Positions 51,802 through 61,608 of a DNA stretch of 64,000 nt are shown here, piece by piece. Source of the stretch: Desertivirga arenae. Its GTDB lineage: Bacteria; Bacteroidota; Bacteroidia; Sphingobacteriales; Sphingobacteriaceae. Positions within the stretch are counted from its first letter, which is position 1, and each line of letters begins with the position of its first letter. The notes below the pieces were generated by a model, which was not told the origin of the DNA, ran no database searches, and was given only the letters and a program-made list of their open reading frames with translations. A program made the translations under genes and the position numbers. The stretch spans positions 48,943 to 112,942 of the forward strand of contig NZ_JAFEWE010000018.1 in NCBI RefSeq assembly GCF_017355785.1, written 5' to 3'.

Positions 51802-53760
51802 TTATCTGCGTTGAAATTCTGGGGAACCTATAATTACTCCTACTACCTGCGCCAGCATCGTATTAGTTCCGGTACTTGTTTGAAGCGAGATCTTGCCTGA
51901 TTTATTGATACCTTTTACCTTCTGTGATCTATCACTTTGCAGCTGCATGTCGACTGGTGATTCCTGCATAGAAGTAGTAGCCTGCGAGGTCTTAGCTGCT
52001 GCTGCTTCCACCTTGGTATTCAAATTTGGATCGTTCAACAAGGGGGTAAGACGCTTCACTGTTACCTGCACATCTCTTTCCGGCAAAATCAATTGACTGT
52101 ATTTTTGAAGGGCTGAGGCGGCGCTCTCGGGCTCATGGTTCTGATTTAATGCCAGCAGGTTTGCTTTTACTCCGGGAATTCTTCCTGATGCAATAGCGAG
52201 TCCGAAATTCATCCTGTTTAATAGGGAGCCTGTATTTATCCAATATTGACCGCGATCTGGAAAGCCGGTAGGAGCCTGGTAGTAGTAGATCTTCTGCCCC
52301 ATCTTATTCATCCAGTTGAAAAGCTGGTAAGGCTGATCTACTTTAGCGTCGAGACACCTCACTGTACTGATAGCCAGTTCGAACGGTGATTTTGTTTTTT
52401 CGCGCAAAGCTTCTTTAGTCCAGAATTCAGGAGAGCTTACCATAGTAATTAATACTTGTCTTATATCTCCGCTCTTTTCAGTAAAGGTCTTTGCCATTTT
52501 ATTGATGAGGGACGGGGAGGGGTTATCTGATACAAAGCGAATCGCTAACTTTTGAGATATAAATCGCGCAGTAGAAGGATGTGAGGCAAGCATCTGTAAA
52601 AGCTTCACACCTTCCTGATATCCTCCATCAATAAACTTCCTGCCAAGAACGATTTTCTCCCCTTCATCATGGCGGGTAGGTACAAACATGAAACCGCCCT
52701 CATGCACGTATCCTTTTTTTGCCATATTTTCTTCACCAACCCGTTCTATCAATTTGATGATCTGATTTCCAGCAGCTCCTTCTCCTGCCGGATAAACCGT
52801 CCAGCCTGTTAATACCCTTGCAGCTTGCGTTACATCATTTTGAGTATACCCCCCCTCAACACCAAGTGTATGTAGTTCCATAACCTCCCGGGCGTAGTTC
52901 TCATTTAGTCCCTGATTCTTTTTGTTTTTAGCAAGCTGACTTAAACGTTTGTTCATCATTGAATCGCCCTGCATCATCCCCTCTTCTGCATATTTCATTG
53001 CAGCGGCAACCTTAGGATTGTCTTTGGCAGGACCAGAGCTACTAAAATTATCGAGGTAAAAAAGCATTGCCGGAGATTTTGCCGTTGCGAACAGCAAGTC
53101 CTCAAAACGACCTAAAGAATTTGGACGTATCGCATCCCTTTCGTAAGGAAGAACATATTCAGCACATTGATTCTTAGTTAGGGATACATTGAAGTGATTG
53201 AACCAGAAATCTGTCAATACTTCCTGTAATTGATTTTTGGAATAAGCGGAACGAAGGATCTTTTGGTTAATCAACTCCCGGAACAGCTCCTGTTGCGGTT
53301 TGTAGCCTCTTTGTTCCATGTAATTACGGACAAGTCCCCTGTAACCCTGTTTACCAACTGATGCCACAGAATCTTTATCGATCACCCCTTCCTTTACCGC
53401 CTGGCGGATAATAAAACCATTTTGAGGGTAGGTACGAACGATCTCCTCAGAGCTCAGCTTTAGGGTTTTATAATCTGACAATAGATTATTGAGGGAATCA
53501 TCTTCCAGACGGGCCTGCAATTGCTGATTAAACCATTTCTCCAAACCTTCCTTCATCACCTCATCTACCTGGCCAGGCTTTGCGCCATAGGTAAAACGGC
53601 TTAAAAGATGTACTGCCGCCTGCCTTTCTGTAAGCCCCGCTTGTTTATACGGAAATTTGTATTTGGGAGCACTATTAAAATTTTCAGAGCTAAAGGAAAT
53701 AAAGAAGAGCGCAATAAGCGCTATCAAAAAAGTTGATTGCAGGGAAAATGGAGATTTCAT
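51802..53760 (-). CDS. DUF1800 family protein
   Basis: This 652-residue protein has a signal peptide or anchor (STFLIALIALFFISFSS). DUF1800 features are present: AVHLLSRFTYGAKPGQVDEV, LTDFWFNHFNVSL, NENYAREVMELHTLGVEGGYTQNDV (read in two parts) and ARVLTGWTV. DUF1800 and DUF1501 genes are paired throughout Bacteroidota. This one is first, followed by the DUF1501 gene, whose Tat signal suggests they work together outside the cytoplasm. A C-terminal part rich in Ser/Lys is less conserved. Activity is unknown. Confidence 0.9.
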   Translation of the reverse strand: MKSPFSLQSTFLIALIALFFISFSSENFNSAPKYKFPYKQAGLTERQAAVHLLSRFTYGAKPGQVDEVMKEGLEKWFNQQLQARLEDDSLNNLLSDYKTLKLSSEEIVRTYPQNGFIIRQAVKEGVIDKDSVASVGKQGYRGLVRNYMEQRGYKPQQELFRELINQKILRSAYSKNQLQEVLTDFWFNHFNVSLTKNQCAEYVLPYERDAIRPNSLGRFEDLLFATAKSPAMLFYLDNFSSSGPAKDNPKVAAAMKYAEEGMMQGDSMMNKRLSQLAKNKKNQGLNENYAREVMELHTLGVEGGYTQNDVTQAARVLTGWTVYPAGEGAAGNQIIKLIERVGEENMAKKGYVHEGGFMFVPTRHDEGEKIVLGRKFIDGGYQEGVKLLQMLASHPSTARFISQKLAIRFVSDNPSPSLINKMAKTFTEKSGDIRQVLITMVSSPEFWTKEALREKTKSPFELAISTVRCLDAKVDQPYQLFNWMNKMGQKIYYYQAPTGFPDRGQYWINTGSLLNRMNFGLAIASGRIPGVKANLLALNQNHEPESAASALQKYSQLILPERDVQVTVKRLTPLLNDPNLNTKVEAAAAKTSQATTSMQESPVDMQLQSDRSQKVKGINKSGKISLQTSTGTNTMLAQVVGVIIGSPEFQRR

Positions 53761-53886
53761 AAAGGGTTCATCAATTGCAACTTAAGCTAAGACGAAGGGT
53801 CTGAAGATTGGTTTAACCGGAAAGAAAGATAAATTTGCGTATCGGTAACAAAAACTATCTTTAAAAAAAGAAATACCTATATTATC

Positions 53887-55731
53887 ATGAAGAATAAGAT
53901 CATCATTGCCTCAACTATTATCATAGTATTAATAGGAGGCTTTTTGTTTGGCAGGCAATGGCTGAACAAAAGTAATCCCTCCGAAGTAGATCAGTTCGTT
54001 AAAACCTTCATTTACTCGCTTGAGAATAAACCTGCAGATTCTGTAGTCACCCTATTTGATGTAAAACAAAAGAAAAAGGACCTTTTAAGGCTTGTTGATG
54101 TTCTGGCAGGACGTACAAGTTCGAATGGACGTTCAAAGCAATTGTTCAAGCGAAAGCTGGATAGTATGAAGGTGGAAGTGAAGGTTATCTCGGATAGCCA
54201 GTCGGAAGTGGTTATTCCCCTAATCTTATCTTACGAAGGCCTTTATGATCTAAAATCTTCCATCAAGCTTACTTTGCAAAAGCGGGATAAGAAAGAATAT
54301 AAGATCATTCAATTTAATGGAGAAGACCTTTATACAGACTTTGTTGCTTATGAAAACGCTATCCGTTCGCTTACCATTCCTGATAAGGATATTTACGACC
54401 CTTTAACACTCACAGCTTTTGAAGGTGCAGAGAAACTGAAAGGCAAGTATGATTCGGTGATCTGGTTCAGTTACCTGGATAACAAGCCTCTCTATTACGT
54501 GGTAAACGGTGAATGGAGTATGCCCGAAAACCTGTTTGGTGAAGAGAACAGAGAGGAGAAACCATACCAGATGGGTCTGGTCAGTGCGGATTTTAAGGAG
54601 ATAATTCCTGCCCGTTTCGACCTTATCCATAATATTAACGGGACTTTTGAGGGCCTAATTGAGGTTGAGAAGAACGGAAAGAGAGGATTCTATGACCTTC
54701 AGGGAAAGAATATAGTTCCTGTTGAATATGATCAGATCATTCCAATTGAGGACGGCGAGAAAGTAGCAGTGGTTGGCAGCGGAACGGACTATTTCTGGCT
54801 CAACAAGGACTTTAGCGTTTCAGAAAGAGACTCCTCTATAAAAATATCCGACATCCTTAAGAAAGTATATGTTTACCGGAACACCTACAATATCAGTGAA
54901 AACAATGTCAAAAACCTGATAGAGTTTAACTCTCGCCAGGATCATAATGCCCTTTATATCCCTCCTTCCCACCTGTCTGACTGGGGGATCCTCTCACGAG
55001 CTCAACAGTTCAAAAACCCGCTTCGGCATAACGTTGAATTTTATGACATGAGTTCTTCCGTGCAGGTAAAGTTCGCTAAGACGGATGAAGACTCGAACTG
55101 GCTGGAAACCGTTCTTTCATCCATTAGGGATAACTATGTAGGCGGAAGGTCTGATTTCTATGAAAAAAAGAATGTCATGATGATCGACCATAGGAATAAC
55201 AAACTCTACAGCTATACGATCTGGGAGGATGAGGAAATGGGGGAGGCTGTAAATTGTAATAACATCTTTCAGACCAGAGCTCTTTCTGACACGTTAATCG
55301 AAGTAAAAACATCAGGATCAAACTATTTGGGGATTTCGGGAAAAGACCTGACAGAAATGCCTTTTTATCACTATATCAGTTTAAAAACAGGTAAAGCAGA
55401 AGGATTACCAAGCAAACGTTATTTTAATTTTACGGAGTATGTGAAGTTAAACGACTCGTATATTAAAGGGTGTTATGTATATGGCGGTAAGCAGTTAGAC
55501 AAACTACCTAAGGATGTTCTAACCTTTATGAAAATGGAGATCTACGCCAACTATAACTATAATTTTCCAGACAATAAATGGAACGAAGTTTTTAATGATA
55601 TTTATGGCGTTTACAAGCCGGAGAATTCGGATGTGGAGCAGTACCTGACGGAAATTGACAAATACAACATCAAATGGCTCGACCAGAGAATCAAAGGTCA
55701 GAGCAGCGAAAAGCTAGCCATATCCAAATGA
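53887..55731 (+). CDS. Membrane-anchored WG-repeat-like protein, 614 aa
   Basis: An N-terminal anchor (IIIASTIIIVLIGGFLFG) leads to a large exported part. Near residues 230-300 are WG-like repeats (YQMGLVSADFKEIIPARFD, GKRGFYDLQGKNIVPVEYDQI). No enzyme motif is seen in the remaining 300 residues, which are beta-rich and end in charged helices. WG-repeat proteins are often extracytoplasmic and of unknown function. Its stop overlaps the DUF2306 start (ATGA), so the two are translated as a pair. Confidence 0.75.
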   Translation: MKNKIIIASTIIIVLIGGFLFGRQWLNKSNPSEVDQFVKTFIYSLENKPADSVVTLFDVKQKKKDLLRLVDVLAGRTSSNGRSKQLFKRKLDSMKVEVKVISDSQSEVVIPLILSYEGLYDLKSSIKLTLQKRDKKEYKIIQFNGEDLYTDFVAYENAIRSLTIPDKDIYDPLTLTAFEGAEKLKGKYDSVIWFSYLDNKPLYYVVNGEWSMPENLFGEENREEKPYQMGLVSADFKEIIPARFDLIHNINGTFEGLIEVEKNGKRGFYDLQGKNIVPVEYDQIIPIEDGEKVAVVGSGTDYFWLNKDFSVSERDSSIKISDILKKVYVYRNTYNISENNVKNLIEFNSRQDHNALYIPPSHLSDWGILSRAQQFKNPLRHNVEFYDMSSSVQVKFAKTDEDSNWLETVLSSIRDNYVGGRSDFYEKKNVMMIDHRNNKLYSYTIWEDEEMGEAVNCNNIFQTRALSDTLIEVKTSGSNYLGISGKDLTEMPFYHYISLKTGKAEGLPSKRYFNFTEYVKLNDSYIKGCYVYGGKQLDKLPKDVLTFMKMEIYANYNYNFPDNKWNEVFNDIYGVYKPENSDVEQYLTEIDKYNIKWLDQRIKGQSSEKLAISK

Positions 55732-56366
55732 GATTAAATGTGCTTCTGAGATATCTTGCTTTTTTTTGGATCGCTATATTAAGCCTTGCTTCTTTAGAAT
55801 ATTGGCAGCTAAAACCACAAACGGGCTTCCTTCAATTGAAGCAGGCAGCTGTAGCAAGCGGCTGGTATTTGCCAGCCTTCTACAGTCATATTTTCGGCAG
55901 CAGTGTTATCCTCATCTGTGGCTACTTTCAGTTTGGTAGAAAAAGTTTGGAGAAAGCTTCGCAGCATAGGGTCCTGGGAAATATATATGTTTTCGGGACC
56001 CTCTTTTTCGCCTCGCCGGGAGCCTATGTTATGAGCTTTTTTATCGACAGAGGCATAGCTGTACTTCTTTCTTTCCTTGTTCAGAATACCTTATGGATCC
56101 TGTCGACAGTTGCTGCTATTTATTACATAAAAAAGGGCAACATGAAAGCGCATAGTGATATGGCTGTGAGAAGTTATAGTCTCGCTTTCGCGGCAGTTAC
56201 CTTACGCTTTTATGTCTGGCTATTTAACATTTTTGGCAACGGAGCTGACTTTCAGCATAACTACGTAATTATTGCCCTTTTAAGTTGGGTTCCCAATCTT
56301 CTTATTGCTGAATTTTTAATAAGAAGAAAGGTATATTCAGCGGCCATACCGGGAGACCTGCATTAG
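55728..56366 (+). CDS. DUF2306 family membrane protein
   Basis: This 212-residue protein starts at the ATG at 55728, overlapping the WG-repeat gene's stop by four bases; longer frames run inside that gene. It has about six membrane helices, with the DUF2306 signature GSSVILICGYFQF, SQHRVLGNIYV and GNMKAHSDMAVRSYSLAFAAVTLRFY (in parts). The conserved His residues suggest heme or metal binding in this family, but no function is established. It is convergent with the methyltransferase. Confidence 0.82.
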   Translation: MRLNVLLRYLAFFWIAILSLASLEYWQLKPQTGFLQLKQAAVASGWYLPAFYSHIFGSSVILICGYFQFGRKSLEKASQHRVLGNIYVFGTLFFASPGAYVMSFFIDRGIAVLLSFLVQNTLWILSTVAAIYYIKKGNMKAHSDMAVRSYSLAFAAVTLRFYVWLFNIFGNGADFQHNYVIIALLSWVPNLLIAEFLIRRKVYSAAIPGDLH

Positions 56367-56373
56367 CCAAATA

Positions 56374-57042
56374 CTATTTCTCTACCAGCCAGGCATCATA
56401 AATCAACCACTGAAAAAACTTCGTCACCTTCTTGAAACCCTCCGATTTAAGTAAAGATATCAATTCCTCTTCTGCAATATAATGCAGATCGTTCACAATA
56501 TGATTTAATCCCTTCGGCAAGGTGTCATCATCTATATTGAGCTCCTGATAAGTTTTGAACAGCTCGAAATTCTTGTTGAAACTATTTTTACTTCCTGTGA
56601 TATCGGCGAGAATAAAAACCCCACCCTCATTCAGGTGCTTGTAAATACAGTGATAGATCTCCTTCTTTACCTCAATTTCAAAAAAATGAGTGACCAGGAT
56701 ACAGGTGATCGCATCGAAACTCTCATGGATATTTTCAACCGTGCCTTTAATAAGCCTTACATTTGGCAGTTTAGCGGTTTTTTCAGTCGCCAGAGCTATC
56801 ATTTGTTCTGAGGGATCCACACCTACAAATTCCCATTCAGGTCTTAATCGGGCAAGAATATTCAATTCATTACCTGAACCACATCCTACAACCAGTACTT
56901 TATGATCCGCCGCGGGGGCAAGACGGCTTTTCAGCAGTGGAAATAACAGCTCTATTAAATTGTCATAGCCAGGAAACCATTTTCTGATAGAGCTATCATA
57001 ATGCGATACCCTGTCGCCTTCGAAAGATTCGATTTTCTTCAT
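56374..57042 (-). CDS. Class I SAM-dependent methyltransferase
   Basis: The protein has 222 residues. Motif I is VLVVGCGSGNELNILA (SAM-binding GxGxG), followed by the acidic loop in FVGVDPSEQM, then FDAITCILVTHF and the GGVFILADITG strand, giving the Rossmann fold of class I methyltransferases. The substrate is unknown. It is single, on the minus strand, 38 bp downstream of the propeller gene and possibly cotranscribed with it. Confidence 0.88.
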   Translation of the reverse strand: MKKIESFEGDRVSHYDSSIRKWFPGYDNLIELLFPLLKSRLAPAADHKVLVVGCGSGNELNILARLRPEWEFVGVDPSEQMIALATEKTAKLPNVRLIKGTVENIHESFDAITCILVTHFFEIEVKKEIYHCIYKHLNEGGVFILADITGSKNSFNKNFELFKTYQELNIDDDTLPKGLNHIVNDLHYIAEEELISLLKSEGFKKVTKFFQWLIYDAWLVEK

Positions 57043-57080
57043 AGAATAGTGTGATAAGGATTAGACGAGGAAAATTGTTT

Positions 57081-58460
57081 CTAAGGGGACTTCCTCTTCA
57101 ACCAATCCTTTGGCATGTGAACAATACAGATATTCATTGTCTTATTATCCTCCGAAAGCATAGCGGATTGAATTTCGAAACGGGTTCCGTCCGGGTGAAA
57201 TGTGGGATGGCAGTGATCGGCTGCTGTTGTTTTGTGCCCGGTAGAGATCATCTTCATTTCACGGGTACGACGATCTATAATATATAAACTTCTGCTGAAG
57301 TCATCTCCAACCGCCCACCTGCCATCAGGCGATCCATGGACATGCCACAAGCCGCTGCCGGAAGGTGTTTGCCCGGCGATGGTGGTTTCACGGGTACGTA
57401 GATTAACTATAGCCAAACCAGTAGGCTTTTCACGGGTGCCCGCATTTCCCCAGTCGCTCTCCTGACCTGGGTTCGCTCCGGTGACGCCTGTTGCTGGAGC
57501 TCCAACGCCAGTATTAGCTGCCCCGGGAATAGCACGATGTCCCATCAAGGCCATTGCCACTTCGTCCTTGGATATAACGGCTTCGTGAGTTACCCACTCG
57601 TATGAAGCTTCCGGGTACAGCGGTCTTAGGCCTGATCCATCCGACCTTACTGTCCAGGTACGTTGTGGTGATTTACCACCTGTCTCCCAACAAAAAACTA
57701 TTTCACCGGGATTCCATAAGTTGGCCTGAATATGACCTACCTGGAATGGAACAGACACGACATGTTTAATTTCACCGGTTTTTATGTTCATCCGCGCAAT
57801 GCCGGCTGGTCCGGCTCCCATTTTTCTCGGGCCAAAGCTTTCTTCTACCTTAGTTCCCGCTGCCAGATGTTTCACTGCTGCTTCTTTACCAACCCTAAAG
57901 TAAACCCATTCCTCATCCGCATCCAGGGCCATATCACCACCTGCACCAATTTCAGGGGGAGTTATGCCGCAAATCCGTTGATAAGTACCTGCAGCCCTCA
58001 TCGACCCTGATTTACTGTCGGCAAAGACTTTTGCAAGATCTACCTCCACTATTTCCAAGCCCTTAGACTCTTTTCCTTGTCCCGGATCAGCCTCTCTGGT
58101 TTGACCTATGCTCCGCATGAAATAGAGTTTCATTGACTTTCTGGCGATATTTAACATGCCGGTGTAACCTCCTTCCGAAACCTGGACGATATCGCCGCTT
58201 TTCTCATTTACCGCCATGGCCTCGTTCTTTGCAAGATCGGAGCGGAAGATGACCCATTGCCCATCTGAAGTCCACTGCGGATGAGTGGGATAGATTTTGG
58301 AATCCCCATGAGGCTTGCTGGTCAAAAAAACAAGTTTGGCGCCTGTGACAGGATCTTTAATTTCCTTTTTTTCTGAAGGGAAGCGTTTGCCGATCTGAGA
58401 GAAGACTGTACAAGGAACTAATGCAGAAAAAAATACTGCCAGAAGAATAGAAGTTCTCAT
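57081..58460 (-). CDS. Exported beta-propeller protein, oligogalacturonate-lyase-like
   Basis: The protein has 459 residues from the ATG at 58460; a longer frame lacks a signal. The signal peptide is SILLAVFFSALVPCTVFSQ. The mature part begins GKRFPSEKKEIKDPVTG and repeats blade motifs (HPQWTSDGQWVIFRS, GSPDGRWAVGDDF, HPTFHPDGTRFEIQS). The DPVTGA...LT start and DHCHPTFHPDG histidines resemble the seven-bladed oligogalacturonate lyase fold (PL22-type), but generic TolB-like propellers are similar. No pectin-degradation cluster is nearby. Treat the lyase call as tentative. Confidence 0.65.
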   Translation of the reverse strand: MRTSILLAVFFSALVPCTVFSQIGKRFPSEKKEIKDPVTGAKLVFLTSKPHGDSKIYPTHPQWTSDGQWVIFRSDLAKNEAMAVNEKSGDIVQVSEGGYTGMLNIARKSMKLYFMRSIGQTREADPGQGKESKGLEIVEVDLAKVFADSKSGSMRAAGTYQRICGITPPEIGAGGDMALDADEEWVYFRVGKEAAVKHLAAGTKVEESFGPRKMGAGPAGIARMNIKTGEIKHVVSVPFQVGHIQANLWNPGEIVFCWETGGKSPQRTWTVRSDGSGLRPLYPEASYEWVTHEAVISKDEVAMALMGHRAIPGAANTGVGAPATGVTGANPGQESDWGNAGTREKPTGLAIVNLRTRETTIAGQTPSGSGLWHVHGSPDGRWAVGDDFSRSLYIIDRRTREMKMISTGHKTTAADHCHPTFHPDGTRFEIQSAMLSEDNKTMNICIVHMPKDWLKRKSP

Positions 58461-58505
58461 TTCTTGGATCTGATTATAATTGGTGATCAAGTATAGGTAT
58501 CCCAA

Positions 58506-58718
58506 AAATTCCTTTTGAAGTCAGGAGGTATTTCTTTTGTTACATAACCTTTTTGATACAAATTTTAAGGAGTAGAGCCCCTCGCTTGAGCTGAACTCAC
58601 AAACGGAGGATGATCGTTAATTGGAGGTTCCTGGTGGATAAAACATATAGACTTTCACAAAAAAAAGGGAGGCTAGCTCCCTTCTCAATCATCCCACAAT
58701 TAATCCTACTTAATCACC
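58506..58718. other. Intergenic region with terminator
   Basis: About 210 bp between the propeller gene and the small gene at 58719. It holds the terminator at 58665-58683. No other feature was seen. Confidence 0.5.
58665..58683 (-). terminator. Intrinsic terminator of the small gene at 58719
   Basis: AAGGGAG / CTCCCTT has a 7-bp stem and 5-nt loop. A run of A on the left gives eight T on the minus strand. It lies 36 bp past the gene's stop. Confidence 0.75.
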
Positions 58719-58883
58719 TTAAATATCGTCGTTCAAAAATTCTGTCAAGCTGCAAAACCGGGCTTGCCCTGTAGGAATATGGATCTTTTTTCCATCAAAT
58801 ATGATCGTTACATCACTTATGTTCCTTCCTACAACCTGAAACAAAAATCCCTCGTAAAGGATGTATCCCATCTCACTATTCAT
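58719..58883 (-). CDS. Hypothetical small protein, 54 aa
   Basis: The start is the ATG at 58883 (AGGAAAGACAATG gives a plausible ribosome site). A first ATG at 58928 lies inside the promoter-like element described below. The residues are MNSEMGYILYEGFLFQVVGR and then a beta-rich GKKIHIPTGQARFCSLTEF. I do not recognise a family. A dedicated promoter-like element and terminator suggest a real, separately transcribed gene. Confidence 0.5.
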   Translation of the reverse strand: MNSEMGYILYEGFLFQVVGRNISDVTIIFDGKKIHIPTGQARFCSLTEFLNDDI

Positions 58884-58908
58884 TGTCTTTCCTGGTAATG
58901 TAACATGC

Positions 58909-58935
58909 TTTACGAAGAGTTTTTGCAAGAGTTAC
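58909..58935 (-). promoter_or_regulatory. GTAAC-N17-GTAAAG element before the 54-aa gene
   Basis: GTAAC (58935-58931) and GTAAA (58913-58909) have the spacing of the small-RNA upstream elements. The start of transcription would fall near 58900, about 20 nt before the ATG at 58883. One such match in 64 kb could be chance. Confidence 0.4.
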
Positions 58936-59116
58936 AGAAAATGTTATGGCTGATAAAAAGATGACAAATTCAGAGATTTAATCCAAGGATGCTTTTTCGC
59001 AGAACTCAAACTAATCCAATACTTCTTAGTTATTGGAAAAGGAATTTCGGAAGATAGCGCAGCTTCCGTAGCCTTTATAAACTTATTTTTCACCTTAAAA
59101 AAACATTTCTTCATCT

Positions 59117-60787
59117 ATGAATTCACCCGCTATTTTAGGTATAAATCGCACTCAGGATGGTACAATCTCAGTTTTTGACGGAGGTAAACATGTGATGTCT
59201 ATCCACAAAGAAAGGCTAACAAAACGCAAGCACCACTGGGGAAGATTGGGTGATATTAAGATGTACAAAGAGCAGATCCCGGTAGTTGACCGCCCATACG
59301 ACCTTATTGTTGAATGTTGGTCGGCCGACGACGAGTACCAGAAAAAGGAACAATATCACGAAGAATTAAGAACTGTTTTGAACCTGAAGGAAGGGGCCGA
59401 GATCATAGAGATCTCTCACCATTTAGCTCACCTTTACAGTGCCTATCATCCTTCCGGATTCGACACCTGCGCCACCATGATCATTGATTCAGTGGGCAGT
59501 CCGGTTGAACATATTAAATATGATTATCCGGGAAAGGGACAGAGGAACCTGTTTGAGGTTGCCTCATATTACTACTGCTCTAATGGCGAGATAAAATGTA
59601 TCAAGAAACAGCTGCACGACCGTAATCCTGAACAGCCACACGGGCTGGGTAATTTCTATTATAAATTAACCAACTGCCTTTTCTCTGGTGAGGGAAGTGA
59701 AGGAAAGGTAATGGGACTTGCAGCCTATGGGGATCCTAAGAAAATAGATCTGCCTGAACTTATTGTAAGAGAGGGAGAAGTTTTGATTCCGGATGAATGG
59801 ATCGAGGCCTTTAAAACCACTGATTATTTCTACAATAATGAGGTGAAAACCTTCGGTGAAAAGGCAGATTTCGCAGCAAAAGGACAAGAAGTGTTTGAGA
59901 ATGCTTTGATGAAGGCTGCCCAATGGTTATCGGATGTAACAGGAACAAAAAACATAGCCTATGCTGGGGGCTGTGCTTTGAACTGTGTTGCAAATAGCAA
60001 ACTATTGGAAATGGGACTAAATGTCTTTATTCCACCAGCACCGCATGATGGAGGAACTTCCGTAGGTTGTGCGATCTATGGGGCAGTAGAATGTTTTAAA
60101 CTTCAGAATGAGTTTGAATGGCGCTTCGATTATCTGGGACCGGAAGTAGACATTGAACAGGTGACTGAAGTGATCAAGAACTATCCTGACCTGAAGATCG
60201 AAAAGCCCGAAGATTTGATAGAAGAATGCGCTAACCATATTAACTGGGGGCGCATCCTTTGCGTATTTCAAAGTCAGAGTGAATTTGGACCTCGTGCCCT
60301 CGGAAACCGCAGTATTATTGCTGATACCAGGTATGGGGTTAATAAATTCTGGATAAACGCCTTCATTAAAGGAAGGGAATGGTTCAGGCCAATCGCTCCT
60401 TTTGTATTGGAAGAAGATGTAAACGAGTATTTCAAATTTGAAGGCCGGACCCCTTTCATGCTATTCACCGCTTTTGTACAGGACGCCTATAAAGATAAGT
60501 TCCCTACTATTGAACATATTGATCATAGTGCGAGGATCCAAACTGTGAGTAAAGATGATAATGAATTTATTTACAATGTGATCAGACGCTTTAAGGATAA
60601 AACAGGTGTGGGAATTATTGCCAATACTTCCTTTAATGGAAAGAACGAGACGATGGTGGAAAGTTTAACCGATGCAATTAATTGCTTCGTGAACCACCCG
60701 ATCCATCACCTGGTGGTGCCACCTTATATCATTTCAAAAAGTACACCGGTAAGCAATCCTATCCAGTTATCAAGCTATAAAGTGTGA
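59117..60787 (+). CDS. Carbamoyltransferase (NodU/CmcH family)
   Basis: The protein has 556 residues. The N-terminal Kae1-like ATPase part carries LGINRTQDGTISVFDGG, HHLAHLYSAY (metal-binding His pair) and GSEGKVMGLAAYG. YAGGCALNCVANSKL and HDGGTSVGCAIYGA follow. The C-terminal carbamoyltransferase part has EFGPRALGNRSIIAD and NTSFNGKNE. The family transfers a carbamoyl group from carbamoyl phosphate to a hydroxyl of a natural product or sugar. The overlapping next gene is a PIG-L deacetylase, so the two may modify one glycan or glycolipid. Confidence 0.93.
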   Translation: MNSPAILGINRTQDGTISVFDGGKHVMSIHKERLTKRKHHWGRLGDIKMYKEQIPVVDRPYDLIVECWSADDEYQKKEQYHEELRTVLNLKEGAEIIEISHHLAHLYSAYHPSGFDTCATMIIDSVGSPVEHIKYDYPGKGQRNLFEVASYYYCSNGEIKCIKKQLHDRNPEQPHGLGNFYYKLTNCLFSGEGSEGKVMGLAAYGDPKKIDLPELIVREGEVLIPDEWIEAFKTTDYFYNNEVKTFGEKADFAAKGQEVFENALMKAAQWLSDVTGTKNIAYAGGCALNCVANSKLLEMGLNVFIPPAPHDGGTSVGCAIYGAVECFKLQNEFEWRFDYLGPEVDIEQVTEVIKNYPDLKIEKPEDLIEECANHINWGRILCVFQSQSEFGPRALGNRSIIADTRYGVNKFWINAFIKGREWFRPIAPFVLEEDVNEYFKFEGRTPFMLFTAFVQDAYKDKFPTIEHIDHSARIQTVSKDDNEFIYNVIRRFKDKTGVGIIANTSFNGKNETMVESLTDAINCFVNHPIHHLVVPPYIISKSTPVSNPIQLSSYKV

Positions 60788-61515
60788 GCTTAAAAATAAA
60801 TATCCTGTCGCCGCATTTTGACGATGCGGCGTACGGGCTTACGCTAACCATTTCTAAACTACTTAACAGCGACGTGCCTGTTAAGCTGATCAACTGTTTT
60901 ACGGTTACGCGCTGGACAGCTATACCTGTTGAATCTAAAGAAACAGAAGCTATAAGCCTGTTGCGTGCCGGAGAGGATCAGAGCTACAATGCCTTATTCG
61001 ATTCGAAGATTGACATTGTAAACCTTGATCTGCTGGATGCTCCCCTCCGTAACAATTACATTTTCCGCTTCAAAGCGCTGGCGGAGGATGAATTAGCCCT
61101 TGCTGAAGATCTGAGGGGAAAATTAATCAGGGAGGTGGAAGGTGTTCTGCTTTGTCCTCTGAGTATTGGCGACCATGTTGATCATGTGATCTGTCTCGAG
61201 GCTGTATTAAAGCTTTATGCCCAATTAGATATCGCATTTTATGAGGACCTTCCCTATTCTGCAAGGATAACAGAGGAACAGATCGTGAACCATGTAGAGC
61301 AGGTAGCAAATAGATTACAGGTAAGCCTTATTCCGCTGGTAAATAATATGAGCAATTGCAGTATAGATAAAAGTACTGCGGTTCGTGTTTATCAAAGCCA
61401 AATGAATGAGGATATCCATTCGGAGATCCTGGCCCATATGGAAAATCTGCAGGGTGAACGTATATGGGGAGAAGAGAAAGTTCTGGAAAAGCTAAAGTTC
61501 AGCTTAGGTTGCTGA
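60784..61515 (+). CDS. PIG-L family deacetylase
   Basis: The protein has 243 residues from a GTG at 60784 (GTGA overlap with the carbamoyltransferase stop). It carries the PIG-L zinc motif in the form ILSPHFDDAAYGL, with Phe in place of the usual Pro of PHPDDE, and later GDHVDHVICLEAV, whose His completes the site. It would remove an N-acetyl group from a GlcNAc-like sugar. Four-base overlap means coupled translation with the carbamoyltransferase. The substrate is unknown. Confidence 0.88.
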   Translation: MSLKINILSPHFDDAAYGLTLTISKLLNSDVPVKLINCFTVTRWTAIPVESKETEAISLLRAGEDQSYNALFDSKIDIVNLDLLDAPLRNNYIFRFKALAEDELALAEDLRGKLIREVEGVLLCPLSIGDHVDHVICLEAVLKLYAQLDIAFYEDLPYSARITEEQIVNHVEQVANRLQVSLIPLVNNMSNCSIDKSTAVRVYQSQMNEDIHSEILAHMENLQGERIWGEEKVLEKLKFSLGC

Positions 61516-61608
61516 TGCATATTTTCCTTTCGGTTTTTACTCTTTTGTAAATCTCTCAAAACCCTTGATGCTAGTGGGTGTTGGAATTTCATATCTACAT
61601 ATAAACAA

